Positions 1 through 12,710 of a DNA stretch of 64,000 bases are shown here, in pieces; position 1 is the stretch's first letter; the number at the start of each line of letters is the position of its first letter. Source of the stretch: Brachionus rotundiformis (Eukaryota > Rotifera > Eurotatoria > Ploima > Brachionidae); contig JAESIW010000137.1 of the NCBI GenBank assembly GCA_016802295.1, positions 801,592-865,591 on the forward strand. Reading direction: 5' to 3'. Under the pieces are notes generated by a model, which saw only the letters and a program-made list of their open reading frames with translations, searched no databases and was not told where the DNA came from. A program made the position numbers and the translations under genes.

Positions 1-149
1 TTAAGCTACAGAATTAGTTTTGTTTGTATCAAAAATACAATCTTCGGTTATGTCTTCCTCTTCATCGTCGGTGTCAGATTTTTCTTCCTTTTTTTCCTTT
101 TTCTCTTTTCTGTCTCTTCTACCTCCCATTCTGCGTGAATCGGCAGGCT
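1..149 (-). CDS. C-terminal exon of an unidentified gene
   Basis: A minus-strand reading frame ends with a stop at positions 1-3. Read back from there it gives about 48 residues. They begin EPADSRRMGGRRDRK, continue with a Lys/Glu-rich run, then an acidic DTDDEEED stretch, and end CIFDTNKTNSVA. An in-frame stop lies just upstream, next to AG dinucleotides at about 147-151 that could be the splice acceptor, so this reads best as a terminal exon. Alternatively the ATG at 127-129 would give a 42-residue peptide. The charged tail has no recognisable domain and I do not know the gene. Its earlier exons would lie at higher coordinates; the exon-like ORF at 3.6 kb is one candidate. Confidence 0.4.
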
Positions 150-3100
150 CTTAATTTGGAGAAGTGTTAAAAGTCACCATTCAGAAACAGTAATCAGAGT
201 TACCTAACAAATATGCCATCAAAATCAGAAAAATGGTGCAAAAAATTATAATCTTCATTAGTAAAATTATTTTTATATCTATCTATTGAAGAAATCTCAA
301 TTTAAAAAAAAAGATAAAATATTTGAAGATATTCTCAGATTTAAGTTTTGTTCTAAATTAACATAATAGAATAAATTATTAATTTAATTTAAAAAAGTTG
401 ACTTAGAACGGATTTACCTGAAAAATGGCAAGCTCAAAACCAAAGATGAAAATTTAGCGTCGTGTATTCTTCTAAGATAAGCAATTGAGCATTTTAAATC
501 CTTTAGAAAAATATATTTATTTGGCTTTGGCTTGCGGCTTTGAAATTTGGTTGAAAAAGAAGAAATTTTAATTTTTAAAATAAGAAAAATTTTATTTTCA
601 ATGGTTGAATGATTGCTAATCAAACTATGTGGATAAATTATTCATCGATATGAAAATTTGGCAATTAATCGACCTAAATTAAACTATTTTCATGTACTTT
701 CATTTTTTAAGTTATTTACATTTAAGTTATATTTAAATGAGAAGTATTTTTAAGAAAATAAATCACTCAAAAATTAATATTTTCTCACATTTTCGAATAT
801 TTTTTGTAATAAAAGTGTTTTTTTGTCTATTTGGATTGGGTTGTGCATTTTTTGAAATCAACTGCAAACTTGAATAATTGATAAATCTTAAGCTATAATT
901 AGTAAACAGATAATAATTTATCAAATTCAGATAAAAAATGTCTTAAACTTACAATATAAATTAATTAAAGATAATGAATGTATTATTAAAATAAGTCAAG
1001 AAATTTAATAGATAAATAAATTTCACATCATTGATTTATTAACATTTACATTTAGATATTTAGAAAATAAAAGGAAGATTTTATTTTCGAACAATTATAT
1101 ACTAAAACTGGATAAATTATTAAATTTTTTGTTAACAAGATTTTTCATCATCACTGAGAACAATTTTCAAGTTTAGTTTGGAAAAAAATTTATAAATTTC
1201 AAAAGTATTAGATTAAGTTTACTTTCATAATATAATTATTTATTTTAATATTTAAATTTTTTGAACAGAATTTTTAATAAACGAAAAAATTAAAATTTAA
1301 TGACGATTAAATTTTTTCACGTTGAAATTTATTTTATTTATTAATTAAATTAAATGAGATTATTTGACAATGCATTATCATTATTAAAAAGAAAGTTCAG
1401 CGAATAAGCAAATAAAAAAAAAACATCCAGAGGCATATTTGTATTGTCAGTATTCTGGACAAGCTTGGTTTTATTTATGTGCTGATCAATACAAAAATTT
1501 AAATTGGACAAAATACTTTACCATACATGAAAATATGTCTTGGCATTCAATTTTGAATCTTAATAGCTAAATTTTGGGATGTCAGATGGCAGAATTATAT
1601 TTCTGAAGCCTAGTTAATTTTTTTTAGTAAAAAAATTATACTCAATTTTTATCTTTTTTTTATTTTTATAAAAATATATTCTTTGATATGCGATTTTCAG
1701 AAATTAAACTTCCACCATAAAGAAACCAATCTGAGCATTCAATGCGGTGATCATGGAAAATAAACAAAAGTAAAACAAACATCGGCAATTCTACGGTTCA
1801 TTATTTTCCTCCTCTTGTAGTGTCTCTTATAATTTTAGATATTGTCTTCATTACCACAGAGCACACTTAGGGAGAAACTACCAACTTCAGGACATGTACC
1901 ACAATTATAGCTAAAACCATTCTTTAATGAAAAGTCGATCAATTTTTCATCTTCGTAGGACTTCAATGTGTGTTCATTATTTATTTTGCGCCTGAATATA
2001 AACAGTCTTCATAAAGTGTTTTCTTTGTTCCTCAATGCTTTATTTTGTTTTTCGTAGTTTATTAATTAATATACTATATATATAAATTACTTTTAAAAAT
2101 TTAATATGGTTTTAATGGACGAAAAATCAAAACTCGTTAGCCATTTTATAAGATATGTATACGAGAATTGTGCTTCATATTATTTTATAAACAAACATTT
2201 AAAAAAGACATGTTAACAGTCTTACACTTAGAGCTAAAGATAAAGTGTCGCGTCTTTAAATCAATTGAATGAAGCGCTATTTATTCTTTTTGAGGTAATG
2301 TTAAAAAATTAAATGAACAAGAAAAGGAACTGTGATATAGCGACATCTTTGTCGATGTCACTGGTTTAATTAACTAACTTAACAATGAGCGTTTAAGTTA
2401 GAAAGGAGCATAAATAGCTGCTCCAATACATCGGATAGACGGGCCCAAGGGTACTAATGTAAACAATACAGGAACTATTAGATAATTTGAAGCAATCTTT
2501 GATTAGCAAAATAAAAGAATTAATAGATTATTTTCGCTAATCTAATTAAACAATCTAACAATCACTGATTATTATTAAAACTCTGTTTAAATTGATACCA
2601 TTTATTAATGCCATTTTTTAATAGAAAATAAAAACTGATAAGTTGGTAGAAACTTAAAAAGAAATTAAATTTTTAAACATTTATTTTGCGTTACTATTGT
2701 TGACCATTCAATTTTTCCATTGTAAGATTTCTAAAATTAAGTTGGTCTCAACAAAGACATTCTTAAGTAAAAGAAAATATTCTCTGGTAAATAGAAGGTT
2801 GGATGGACTTGTTTTTAATGCAAATTAGTTACCATTTTGTCGACTAGAGAGATTCTGAATAAAAGTCTTCCAATAATATTCCCACGTAAGCCTTAGAGGA
2901 CCTCTGGATATAAAATATGCTCATATTATCACAATTATTAGTTGTTGCCATATGATTTATTTTTATACCTCTTAATTACATATGCCACATATATTTTCGC
3001 CAGTCATTATTTCCGATCAAAATTAAATTTTTCTTAATGAACAATATTTGGATGTTTTTAAAGTTTGATCGATGTCTGGTAAAAAAAATGCAACTGAACC

Positions 3101-3563
3101 AATTAAGCAGATTTTGGACTAATGTTATTTAGCGCATCTAATAAAATGAAATTGAGTTTACTTTAACAAAAGCAATATATTCATTTTTTATTATCTTTGT
3201 ATTTGAATATTTTAAAATTTTACAAATATTTAATAAAATCTTCGGCTCTTAATTTTTTAAGCTTTCTTTATTAAATTTACATTTACATTTATATAATGAA
3301 TGCAGCATGGCAAGATTTTTAGCTCATGAATAAATATTTTATCTATAAAATTTTTTAAAGTTTTCTTCCGACATATAATTTTAATTTATTTATTTATGTC
3401 TATGGCTAAGGCCGTTTATTGACCACTTGCTCAAGGCCCCGTAAAATATGCAGGCATCGTTTTTCCTAATATTTACACCAGTACACTTTTTTTTCAAATT
3501 AAATAAAAAAACAAAAAGTAAAATTGAATAAGTAGAATTAAGTAATTATTTTAGCTAAAGTTA
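150..3563. other. AT-rich gene-free stretch
   Basis: I see no exon with coding-like composition or plausible splice sites here. The sequence is very AT-rich with many short homopolymers. A small perfect 9-bp hairpin stem (ctaacttaa ... ttaagttag) lies near 2372-2400. It is probably intron or intergenic DNA. Confidence 0.5.
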
Positions 3564-3778
3564 TTAATTGTTTACAGCATTTGGACTATTGTCATATCTT
3601 AAAAAGCTATAAACTGCTGATGTTTGATCCTTTCGTTTAAACGCCTGGCAAACTAGTTCTACTTGTAATGCGTTGTTTTTCTTGAAGTCTCGAACCAATG
3701 TCTCTCTCTTTTCTATTTCATTCAATAAAGAAAGAGCACTATTGACATAATAAATTTGATCTCCTACTTTTAGCAACT
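3564..3778 (-). CDS. Orphan exon-like ORF, function unknown
   Basis: A minus-strand ORF of about 70 codons reads ELLKVGDQIYYVNS and later QVELVCQAFKRKDQTSAVYS. Its composition is balanced, unlike the surrounding AT-rich DNA. There is no ATG at its start. It follows an AG at 3779-3780, so it looks like an internal exon. It could end at a GT (GTAAAC) at 3574-3575, giving phase 0, or run on to the stop at 3564. I do not recognise the protein. It lies downstream of the SH2 gene's stop and so is not part of that gene. It might be an upstream exon of the gene ending at position 1, because an acceptor at 147 would match in phase. Confidence 0.3.
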
Positions 3779-4732
3779 CTTTAATGCTTAATTTTAATTG
3801 TTTAATCTTTAATAATTTTAAAAGTTATTATCTAATTCATCTTCCTTTCTAGATTTACATCGTTTTCTGGTCTCTCAAGCGTTTCAATTTTATGACCGTC
3901 AAAAATACGACCAATTGTTTACCGGACAATTATTTGGCAGCTAAGTAGTATTTTTTGATGGTTGTTTTTTGTGGTAGTTTTTATTGTTGTTGTTATTTAA
4001 AAAAATTTAACTTTGGGAAAAAAAATAATTTTAATTTAATGAGATTTTTATGCTTTTTAAATTTCAATTTTTTTCCTTCCTTATTTTTTTATAAATTGTT
4101 CATTTTTTAATTCAAATAAATTGAATTTTTTTTGAACAAAGAATTATCTATCTGTGAATTTTTAAAATTTAAATTAAAAATTTAATTCTTTTACTTTATT
4201 TTGTTTGCCGTATTTTTACCACCCAGATGACCCAACGCTAATTTGTTGACCAGTTAATGCTTAACGATTTTTAAAAATTTTGGCCAGTTAAGTATCCCCT
4301 TGTACAAAGTTAGGAACTAATTACTGACCCTTGAGGAACGCCTGACAAAAACAAATTGTAAAAAGACAATGGTTTACAAAAATTCATTACCTGTAATAAT
4401 TAAAATTATTTTATTTCTTGAAACTTAAAGCGGCCTATTTAGCTTTAGAAATATTAAACAAAATATTTTTATTAATTAATAAAAAAAGATAATTATTGTT
4501 GTTCATGTTTATAAGAATTTTTGGATTTTTGTTTTTCCTAAATTGAAAAATAGTTTTAATTATCCATATAAGCTAACACCATGCTTTTTATTTTTTGTTG
4601 TAATCAAAAATGATATAAAACTAATAAAAAAGTTTATACACAAAAATGTAAAATTAACTTTTATATAAAAAATATTTAAAAAACCTTTGAGTCTATAAAA
4701 GAGCTAGTTTAAAGTCAACACATCGATCGCTA

Positions 4733-6348
4733 TCAATTAGGAGCGATCGGAACGGAAAGTTTGACATGCAGGGCTCCTTTGATTGGCACTTCCACTCTAC
4801 CATAGTGATCTATCATTTTGACTATAGAGCTAAACGGCTGGCTACACTGTCCAAGTATGAACTCACCATTTTTCATGCATATTCGCATGTGAACGCATCC
4901 ACTTCCACTTCTAAAAAAAATTACCATCATCTGTATTAAAAATGTATCTGAAAACTTTACACCAAGGAAAGACTGTAGTCATTGGAATTTCCGCTCTCAC
5001 TTTGTCTGACCAAAAAACTTCCAATCGGCTTATTGGAAAGCATATTCTCGGCATGTTTTCGAGTGATACCCCCGTGAAACCAAGGCTGTCTCTCAAGGTC
5101 GTATCGACTTGGTGACGGCATTTGAGCCACTAATTGACTTGGCTGTTGATGAACATTCAAAGGCAGTATACCATTGGGCAGAGAACCTGTCTGCGAAAAC
5201 ACAAGAGCTGTAACTGGCAGGCCATCGGCCGATATTGTCTGGAATTGCTGCGGGTATGAAAAGTGATGGCTACTTCCTGCCCGATTTTGGCGCACAAAAT
5301 GCTTTGTATCTTTGAAAAATAGATAAAAATAATTTTGTTTATAATTTTATCATAATTAAAATTAAAAAAAATTGTTTAGAATTTTTTTATTAAAATTTAA
5401 AGGGTATAATTTAGAACAAAATTGGAAAGATGTTGGTAAAAAATAATTACCATCGAATCCTGAGCTGCTTGAATTGCTTCCTATCGAGTCAAAAAAATTA
5501 GTCTGATTGTGAGAAGAGTTCATTTTTGGATTTTTATCATTGAGGTAGTTTGAGGCGGTCTGTTGAGCTGGCAAGCGTTGGGATAAAAGTGGCGATGGCT
5601 GATTAGTTGGCATAGATGACGGTGGAGGTGGCGGAGGAGGTAGAGTCGGCGGTGGCAATGGCGGTGGAGGCATCGAGGGCGGTGAATTGGTGGATAGCGA
5701 GGACGTGGAAGATCTGGTCGAAGATGCCGAGCTGTTGTTTGACCTGGTCGACAATCTGTTCAAACTAAGCTTGTTGAAGATGGTGCCTGAGCTGGACGAG
5801 TTCTGAGTGGTGGTTAGGGTGGATGAAGCGGAGGATGTTGCCAAAGGAGTGGGCATTTGGGCTGTGTTTTTTGAGCTGTTGGCTATTTGCTGAAATATCA
5901 AGCTCTGTTTGTGTTCCCAAGGGGGACTGTACTCTGAACTTGGCTCTTCGGCAGTCACTGTCGCCTTAGCCGATGCATCCTCGTCTGCTTTGCCGGACTT
6001 TTGTGCCATCATTTTGAGCATTTCTTCCTGCAGCTTTAGATCCCATGGCGCACAATACTGGCTCTCGTCCTGTGGCTCCTTGTCGAGCGACTTGCTGGTC
6101 GACGGCGGCGGCACGGCCGGCAGTGGTGGCGGCGCCGTCGACTGACTGATCTGCGGCATCATTGGGCTCTGTTTTTTCTTGACGTCCCATGGCAGGTTGT
6201 AAACTGCGCTGGACGGCTCGGTCTGCTCAAATTTAAGATCGCTTGTCCGCAGGCTTGACCGAAACGAGCTCCGCGCGCTCGAACCACTGGTCAAGTTCGA
6301 CATTTGTATGTACTTTTGTGTATTGGTGTTAAAGCTAGACTCGTTCAT
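4733..6348 (-). CDS. SH2 adaptor protein of the SHB/SHD/SHE/SHF type
   Basis: Three exons (5451-6348, 4961-5309, 4733-4910) encode 474 residues. Introns are 141 and 50 bp, with GT-AG ends and matching phases. The start ATG has an in-frame stop just upstream. The C-terminal SH2 domain (about 376-474) begins WFHGGITRK and contains the phosphotyrosine-binding arginine in GSFLVRQSESG. It ends with HYGRVEVPIKGALHVKL, which resembles the SHB-family C-terminus (VPIKGA-type motif). The N-terminal part is Ser/Pro-rich. It holds three spaced Y-x-x-P-W motifs (YNLPWD, YCAPWD, YSPPWE), like the Tyr motifs of this family, plus two proline-rich runs that could bind SH3 domains. These adaptors link receptor tyrosine kinases to downstream signalling at the membrane. 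Which vertebrate paralogue is closest cannot be told from the sequence alone. Confidence 0.85.
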
Positions 6349-7347
6349 TTGTCATCCTAACTAAATCAATATTTCTAATGAGATAAATAAAGATAGTCTT
6401 TAAAAGATAGAAAAAAAAAACTATAAAAAAATTAAAAGAGTTGATACAGTTTGGTTAATAAAGCAGCGATTAATCAAAAATTATGCTGCGTATTTTTTAT
6501 TATTTGAATTAATTCTGTTTTTGTAATTTTCAATTAGAGTTAATAATCAATTCTATTTAGATACAGACAATTTATTTGACTTGGAAAATAATTGTAGACC
6601 AAGATAGTGGAAACTAATTTAAGCTTGCTTGATTCACTATTCTGAACTAGTGGTTTGATGGTATGTGAGCGATAAGGGAGCCTTTTAGCCGCCGGTATTG
6701 ATAATTAGTATTATATTTAGGTATTTTTTCTTAATGAGGCTTTTTTGCATATTTGCTAATTGGTAAAATTATTGGAATATTTTGAACCTAAATTGGATCA
6801 AAATAAAATGAGCTTGAAAAGGATTTTATTATATAAATTTGTTAGAAATGCAAATAATAGAATCAATATTGTTGAAAAACGAGATTATAACACACTCAAT
6901 CTTAAGTTATTCTTATATTAAGATTATTAATTATGTGAATGTTTCTCCTACAATTAACAAGTCTTTTTTAAATTAACTAAAAATTTAATATAAAATATGT
7001 TTAGCAGATGCTTTATTTTAATTTTGTCTATAGCTATTAAGAAAATAATTAACACTCATTTTGGCAAGTCGAAAACTGGCCATATTTATCCATTTAAATT
7101 TATCAACAATCTCACAAACAAACAATAATTAATAAGCTTAAACTAAAAGTTGTTTTTGGCAAGTTAATTAACAATTTGCTTTTTATAAATAACTAAATTA
7201 AAACTAAAAAAGTTATTTTTAATTGATGGTCGTCTTATCTCTAAATATTTTCATAATCATTTAGAAAGATTCATTAGATTCATTGTCGTTTAAAACTTAA
7301 GATGGTCATTTGCTCGGAAACAAATTTAAAAATAAACTTAAATAATT

Positions 7348-7413
7348 AAGTAATAAAAGACAAATTACAAAATGGTCATCTTTTATTTTGGCTTTTATGC
7401 ATTTATACTTATT
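7348..7413 (+). repeat. 66-bp direct repeat, copy 1
   Basis: The segment starts aagtaataaaagac and ends ttatacttatt. A second copy at 7916-7981 matches it over all 66 bp with a handful of substitutions. The copies are 568 bp apart in the same orientation. Confidence 0.75.
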
Positions 7414-7915
7414 TAATAGAAACAATAGATGGAATCTCAACCCGATGTAGGTCAAGCCATCTCATGAGCGCACTTAGAATTGAGAAAAGAAACCAACGAC
7501 TTGAGAAACTTAATTGCAGCCTTTTTTCATTAAATACTAAGGGAGATTTAACAAGAGAGGTGATGTAAATTTGCCAAACAACTGATAATGATCTAGTGTC
7601 GTCATGTCTGATTCACAAGTACAAGATAAAATCAGAGATCAAAGCAAGTCAGGACAATCAAATAGTTACGGAACTGCGTAAAATTTTCAATCTAAAAAGT
7701 TGGTCAATTATTCCAGGGAAATTATATGAAAAAACTAAATTTTGATAAAAGAAGTTAATTTCTTTCTTATTTTTTATTTAATACTTTTCTACTAATCTAA
7801 TCTCAATAACTAAAACTCTAATGTATAAGCTCTTTTAAATACAGCTTTATTTCACAGTGTACTGTGATGTGGTCGGAAACGGTCTTTGAAAAAAAATAAA
7901 TAAATAATAATTTAT

Positions 7916-7981
7916 AAGTAATAAAAGACAAATTTCAAAATGACCATCTTTTAATTTGGCTTTTACGCATTCATACTTATT
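7916..7981 (+). repeat. 66-bp direct repeat, copy 2
   Basis: Near-identical copy of 7348-7413 in the same orientation. It differs at a few positions, for example gaccatc against ggtcatc. The pair may mark a local duplication or the ends of an insertion. Confidence 0.75.
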
Positions 7982-10201
7982 CTTTAACTTACAATCGAAA
8001 ATATAAATCTCAATAATTTGTTGTCAGGTGAAACTATTAAAGTTAAAATTATTTCTTTAATCACTCTAATTTAGAATTTAATTAAAAAATCAATTTTAAA
8101 TTAAAAGTATTTAACATCTATTTAATTTAATCTTTTAGCTGATTTTCGTTCTCAAAAGTTATTCTTTTTTTTTGTAGATTATAAAAGAAATACTTTTTTA
8201 AATTCTAAGACTTGTTTAATATTTGTCTTAGTACAAAGTTTGAAAAATAATTAATATTTAATTCTATTAAATCAACAATTCTTAATCAGAAAACAAGTTT
8301 ATAGTGTAAAATAAATTTTGTATACTAATATTGCATGATTTTAGCAAATAAACAGGCTTCTATGTACAAAATCTTAATAAACTCTGAATTATTCATCAAT
8401 TAAATTTTCGTTGTAAAAAATTCCTCTTAATGAAAATTAAAATGCATAAGAATATCATAAAAATAGAACTGGGCTTTTATTTCTAATCATTATGAAAAAT
8501 TAATTTTCATTTTGCACTCAAATTTTAAAGTTTTGGAAACTTTCTTAAAGTTTATCGATAAATGACTTAACTTTTAATTGTTTAAAATAGTAAAATTAAA
8601 AAAATAATATGAAAGCTTATGATTTCTAATTTTATTAATTATCTCAGTATTATAGAATATTTTAATCACAGTCCGATTTTGGAATAAATTTGAATAGGCT
8701 CACTATCTAATCTGGGGCTTTGAGAAATTAGTCTAGAACTCCAGACTAGCGATAACACTGATCCAAATATTTTAATTCAGCTCTCAAAATTAACTAGAAA
8801 TAAAAACTTGGTAAGAAACAAAACAAAAATTTGAAGACTCTTTTGGCGAATTGGCTTAATCAAAAATTTCTAAATTAAATGAATACCAAGCTTTGTTTTG
8901 GGGTTAAAGCGCTTAAAACAATCTTCAAATATCAAATTACGTGGTTCGTTCATTCTTTTTTATTTCATATTTTCAAAAGTGTTTTTATTTGAAATCTAAA
9001 CTATTAAATTTTTTATTTTCTAACAAATAAAATGTTGATACAACACAGATATATAATGAAAATTATCATTTCTTAATACCACAGGGTGTTTTCTCATCAA
9101 AAATAATTAATTTCAAATCAAAGGAAGTTGTTTCTATTTGACAGAACTAAATCACGCAAACATTGCTCGGTAATCTGCTATCAAAACTAGTGGATTTACT
9201 AAACTAAAATAAAAATATTATGATTAAAAATTAGAGAGAAAATACAAAATTCGAGATTTATGCTCTGGACTGCTTATAATATTTGTTTTTTTGTGTGGAT
9301 TTATTGAGAATAAGCATTTATTTTTGTTTCAAATGAAAAGATTTTATAAATTTTAAGTTTATTTATTTAGCTAATTTTTAATTTAAAATATCCAGCTGAA
9401 AATAATTTAAATTTGCTGACATAACCATGGAATTATTGCTAAATTTCACAAGACTGATAGCTCTTACAAAGATTAGGGTTTCTATTTGCACAAATAATCT
9501 AAACCTATTGAACAATAAATACATAAGCATTTTGCCATACGTTTCTAAGACAATTTGGCTCATACTTTATTAATAAAAATGGTATTTATTATTTGCTAGA
9601 ATAAAACTGGAAAAGATTAAATCCATCAGGAGTTTCTCTCTTGAAAGGGTTTTTTGTCTTCTTCGAAAAAGATTAAATAAAATTCAAAATATAAATATAT
9701 CAACAATAATTTAAATAAACAAATTTTATACAATATTACGCAATTCTGTTAAGTTATTCGCTCGACATACTTTAATAAAAAGTTGTTGTCAAGCTCTGAA
9801 TACTTGATGAGCTTAAAATTTTAATTTATAATTAATCATGGGGCAAATTTTATAAAATAATCTAAATTGATTTGGTATTTTTTATCTGCTATTAATTATT
9901 CATTTATAATAAGTATTTTTTGATAAGAAGTTTTTCTTATTTTTTCTTTTCTTAATATCAATACTTATATTTCTTATTCAATGCTAAAATATTGTTTCAG
10001 ATTTCCTACTTTTGAAAGATTTTTCGCACTAATAAACCTGAATATCAATGATACTGAAATTTCAATATCAATTAATTAGATAATTGATACTCAAAATTTC
10101 TAAATGAGATTAAATTTAATATAATTAATAATAATTGAGTAACTAGTTAATCTTTTTAGGTATATTGCGTTTTCTTTAAGGTTTTTCTATTTCATCATCT
10201 T

Positions 10202-10597
10202 TTACCGTAATGCCTTGCCCCCTAATGCATTGCACTTTAAACCAGAAATCTGAATTTTAATGCTGCATTTAACTCACTTTTTTTTCCAGATACGCTGCGA
10301 CTAAAAATGCTGCAGTTAATGTCAAAATTTTGGTATAAATGCTGCATTAAATAAGTAAAAAATATGTAAAAATGATAAAAATTAAAAAATAATAAAAAAT
10401 AATAAAAATAAAAATTAATAATGAAAAATTTTTATTATTTTTTACATATTTAATGCGCCATTTATACCAAAATTTTGACATTAACTGCAGCATTTTTAGT
10501 CGCAGCGTATCTGGAAAAAAAAGTGGGTTAAATGCATGCATTAAAATCCAGAATTCTGAAGATAAATGCCGCATTAGGGGGCAAGGCATTACGGTAA
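10202..10597. mobile_element. 396-bp foldback element (MITE-like)
   Basis: The left arm begins TTACCGTAATGCC and the right arm ends GGCATTACGGTAA. These are exact reverse complements, and the terminal 27 bp match perfectly. Pairing continues inward with few changes for about 160-185 bp per arm, through the segments containing agatacgctgcgact, ctgcagttaatgtc and ttttggtataaatg. The short centre is A/T-rich. There is no transposase gene, so the element would be non-autonomous. Short overlapping ORFs on both strands here are artefacts of the palindrome. I could not define a clear target-site duplication. Confidence 0.85.
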
Positions 10598-12673
10598 TAC
10601 GTTTAAAAACGTCGTCTGAAAATACCAAATCTTTGTTGCTTATCTTTGTAATAATCTTATACCGAGTAGCAGTAGTTTTTATCACACATTTTATGTATTA
10701 TTTGACGTTTAATAACTGATAAATTACTTAAAAACATTTATTAATTCTTGATTAATTATTTGATAATTAATTGCTTCATCAGATTCCTTAAAAAATTAAC
10801 ATCAACTTAAATTTATCAATTAATTTAGGAATCGAGCGGTGAAAACCCTCTTTTCAGCATGCTTTGTGACATTGAACCGACAATTAAAAATTGAAAATAA
10901 AAAATTTAAAGTAAATTTTAAACAAAAAAAGTAAAAAAAGTTAAATTACTCGCGATTATCGAGTATTAAATTCTCTAATTAAGAAAACTGGAATTTTCTG
11001 TTTTTGCCAGTATATGGTGAAAAGTTTGTTCATTCTATCTTTTACCAGATTTAGATTTAAACTCTGGTGCATATGCACAATTGATGCTTTTTGTGGAAAA
11101 TATTTTACCAGTCTTAAAATGTAAATAGTTGACTAAATAGAGTACTGAGTACTCCATTTGTAGTCAATAATTAGATTTATGACAGTGTCACAATGGTCAA
11201 TGGAAAAAAAATATAAAATAAAAACACATATTTTTTTGCTTTTTGTCTTAATTTGATATTAAAAAATTTTTAAATTGATATTGAGATTAAGTGATATTGA
11301 AATTTCAGATTCATTGATATTCAGGTTTATTAGTCCCGTCTAATAGAGACGAATAAAAAAGGATCATAATTTGTAAAAGATTAGTTGGAATACGGCTTGT
11401 CTATCATGAAATTTTATAAAAGAATCTACAATTTTTTTTTAAAATAAAAAAATCAATAAACCAATGAAAAAAAAAACTTAAGTCATCTAAAATTAAAAAT
11501 AATTAAAATGAAAATTGACTTAAAAAACTAGAAATCGATGTTGAAAAAAAATATTTATGACCCAGGAAATAAAAAAATGAACCAACATTTGTTAGAATTT
11601 CATTCTAGATGATGATTTGTTCCAAGTGGTATGATGTTTGCCAAATTATGGTCCTGCTTTTTGGTCTTTATTAGATCAAAAACTTCCCAAAGTAGGAAAT
11701 AATATTACTGCAATGAGTAAACAACTATAATGATTTGTACGAACAAAAAGAGGCGAGAAAAGAATTTAATGGAAAAAACGTTCAGTTTAGACACCATGGA
11801 TTGCAAAGCATTCTGGCTAGCGACTGATGGTTCTTGTGGTCTTAACTCCCTTTTTGAAATAATTATCAATTTTATCCAAATTTATAAAAATATATTATTT
11901 TCCTATTAATTTTTACTATTCTTTTATTTGAAGTGAATTAAATTAAAAATTATTGATTGATTAAGAATATATCTCTTTTTTAGTTTGATTTGGTTCTATT
12001 TCCTGTTTTTTAATTACTTAATAAATAATTACAGGTATTATCAACTTAAGTAACATGAATATTATATAACAATAAAACTCTATACTGATGAAAGTTGAGA
12101 ACAGTGAAGATTAGTTTTTTCCCATATTTTATAGCATCATAAGCAATTTCCAATAAAAATATGACTTATTTGAAATAGAACTGATATTAATATACTAAAT
12201 TTAATAAATTTTCAAAATTCGAAATTTAGAAACTTAAGAATATCATTAGAATTATAGCTTTTCTGACTTGATTTCATTTAAAAGTACAAAAAATACTCAG
12301 TTTTTATTTTGATAAAAGAACCTAATTTTGAATATTCAAAATAAAAAAATATTATTTTTAAAATAGATTTTATTTACATCTTAAAAATAAAATTTTAATA
12401 GAGAAATATAAAAAAAATTTGGCAAAATATAACTTTAAGAAGCTATCTAAAATATGATCATTTTTAAAAAATACTTTTCTAATGCTAAAAAATTCATATT
12501 AATAATATTAAAAAATATTAATTTGAATAAAATTTTTAGATTATCAGCTTTAAAAAAATTAAAAAAAAAAACTTCCTCTAGAAGTAAATGGGAATGCAGT
12601 TATGGCTGAGAAACTTTTTATTTTCATTTTCCAATGGAGCACCACCAGCACATATTCTACATCTAGTGTTTTT
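10598..12673. other. Gene-free AT-rich stretch
   Basis: This is intergenic DNA downstream of the large acidic-protein gene, which ends at 12711. I see no exons, RNA genes or clear repeats. Confidence 0.5.
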
Positions 12674-12679
12674 TTTATT
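12674..12679 (-). terminator. AATAAA polyadenylation signal
   Basis: An AATAAA hexamer on the minus strand lies about 32 nt downstream of the stop codon at 12711-12713. It fits as the 3' end of the large minus-strand gene. Confidence 0.5.
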
Positions 12680-12710
12680 TAAGTATAAAACTGAATTTTG
12701 TGATGAATTT

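Larger units (their letters stand above)
6349..10201. other. Gene-free AT-rich stretch with a direct-repeat pair
   Basis: No coding exon is supportable here. Two nearly identical 66-bp segments at 7348-7413 and 7916-7981 are the main structure. The DNA between them is slightly less AT-rich than its surroundings and could be an old insertion. Confidence 0.5.

Noticed and set aside
9378..9563. 61-codon minus ORF
   Set aside because: AT-rich, isolated, with no splice sites, and it resembles random open frame in this composition.
10347..10719. ORFs on both strands, 112 and 88 codons
   Set aside because: They lie in the foldback palindrome, which produces mirrored open frames, and contain Phe/Ile/Tyr-rich low-complexity tails.
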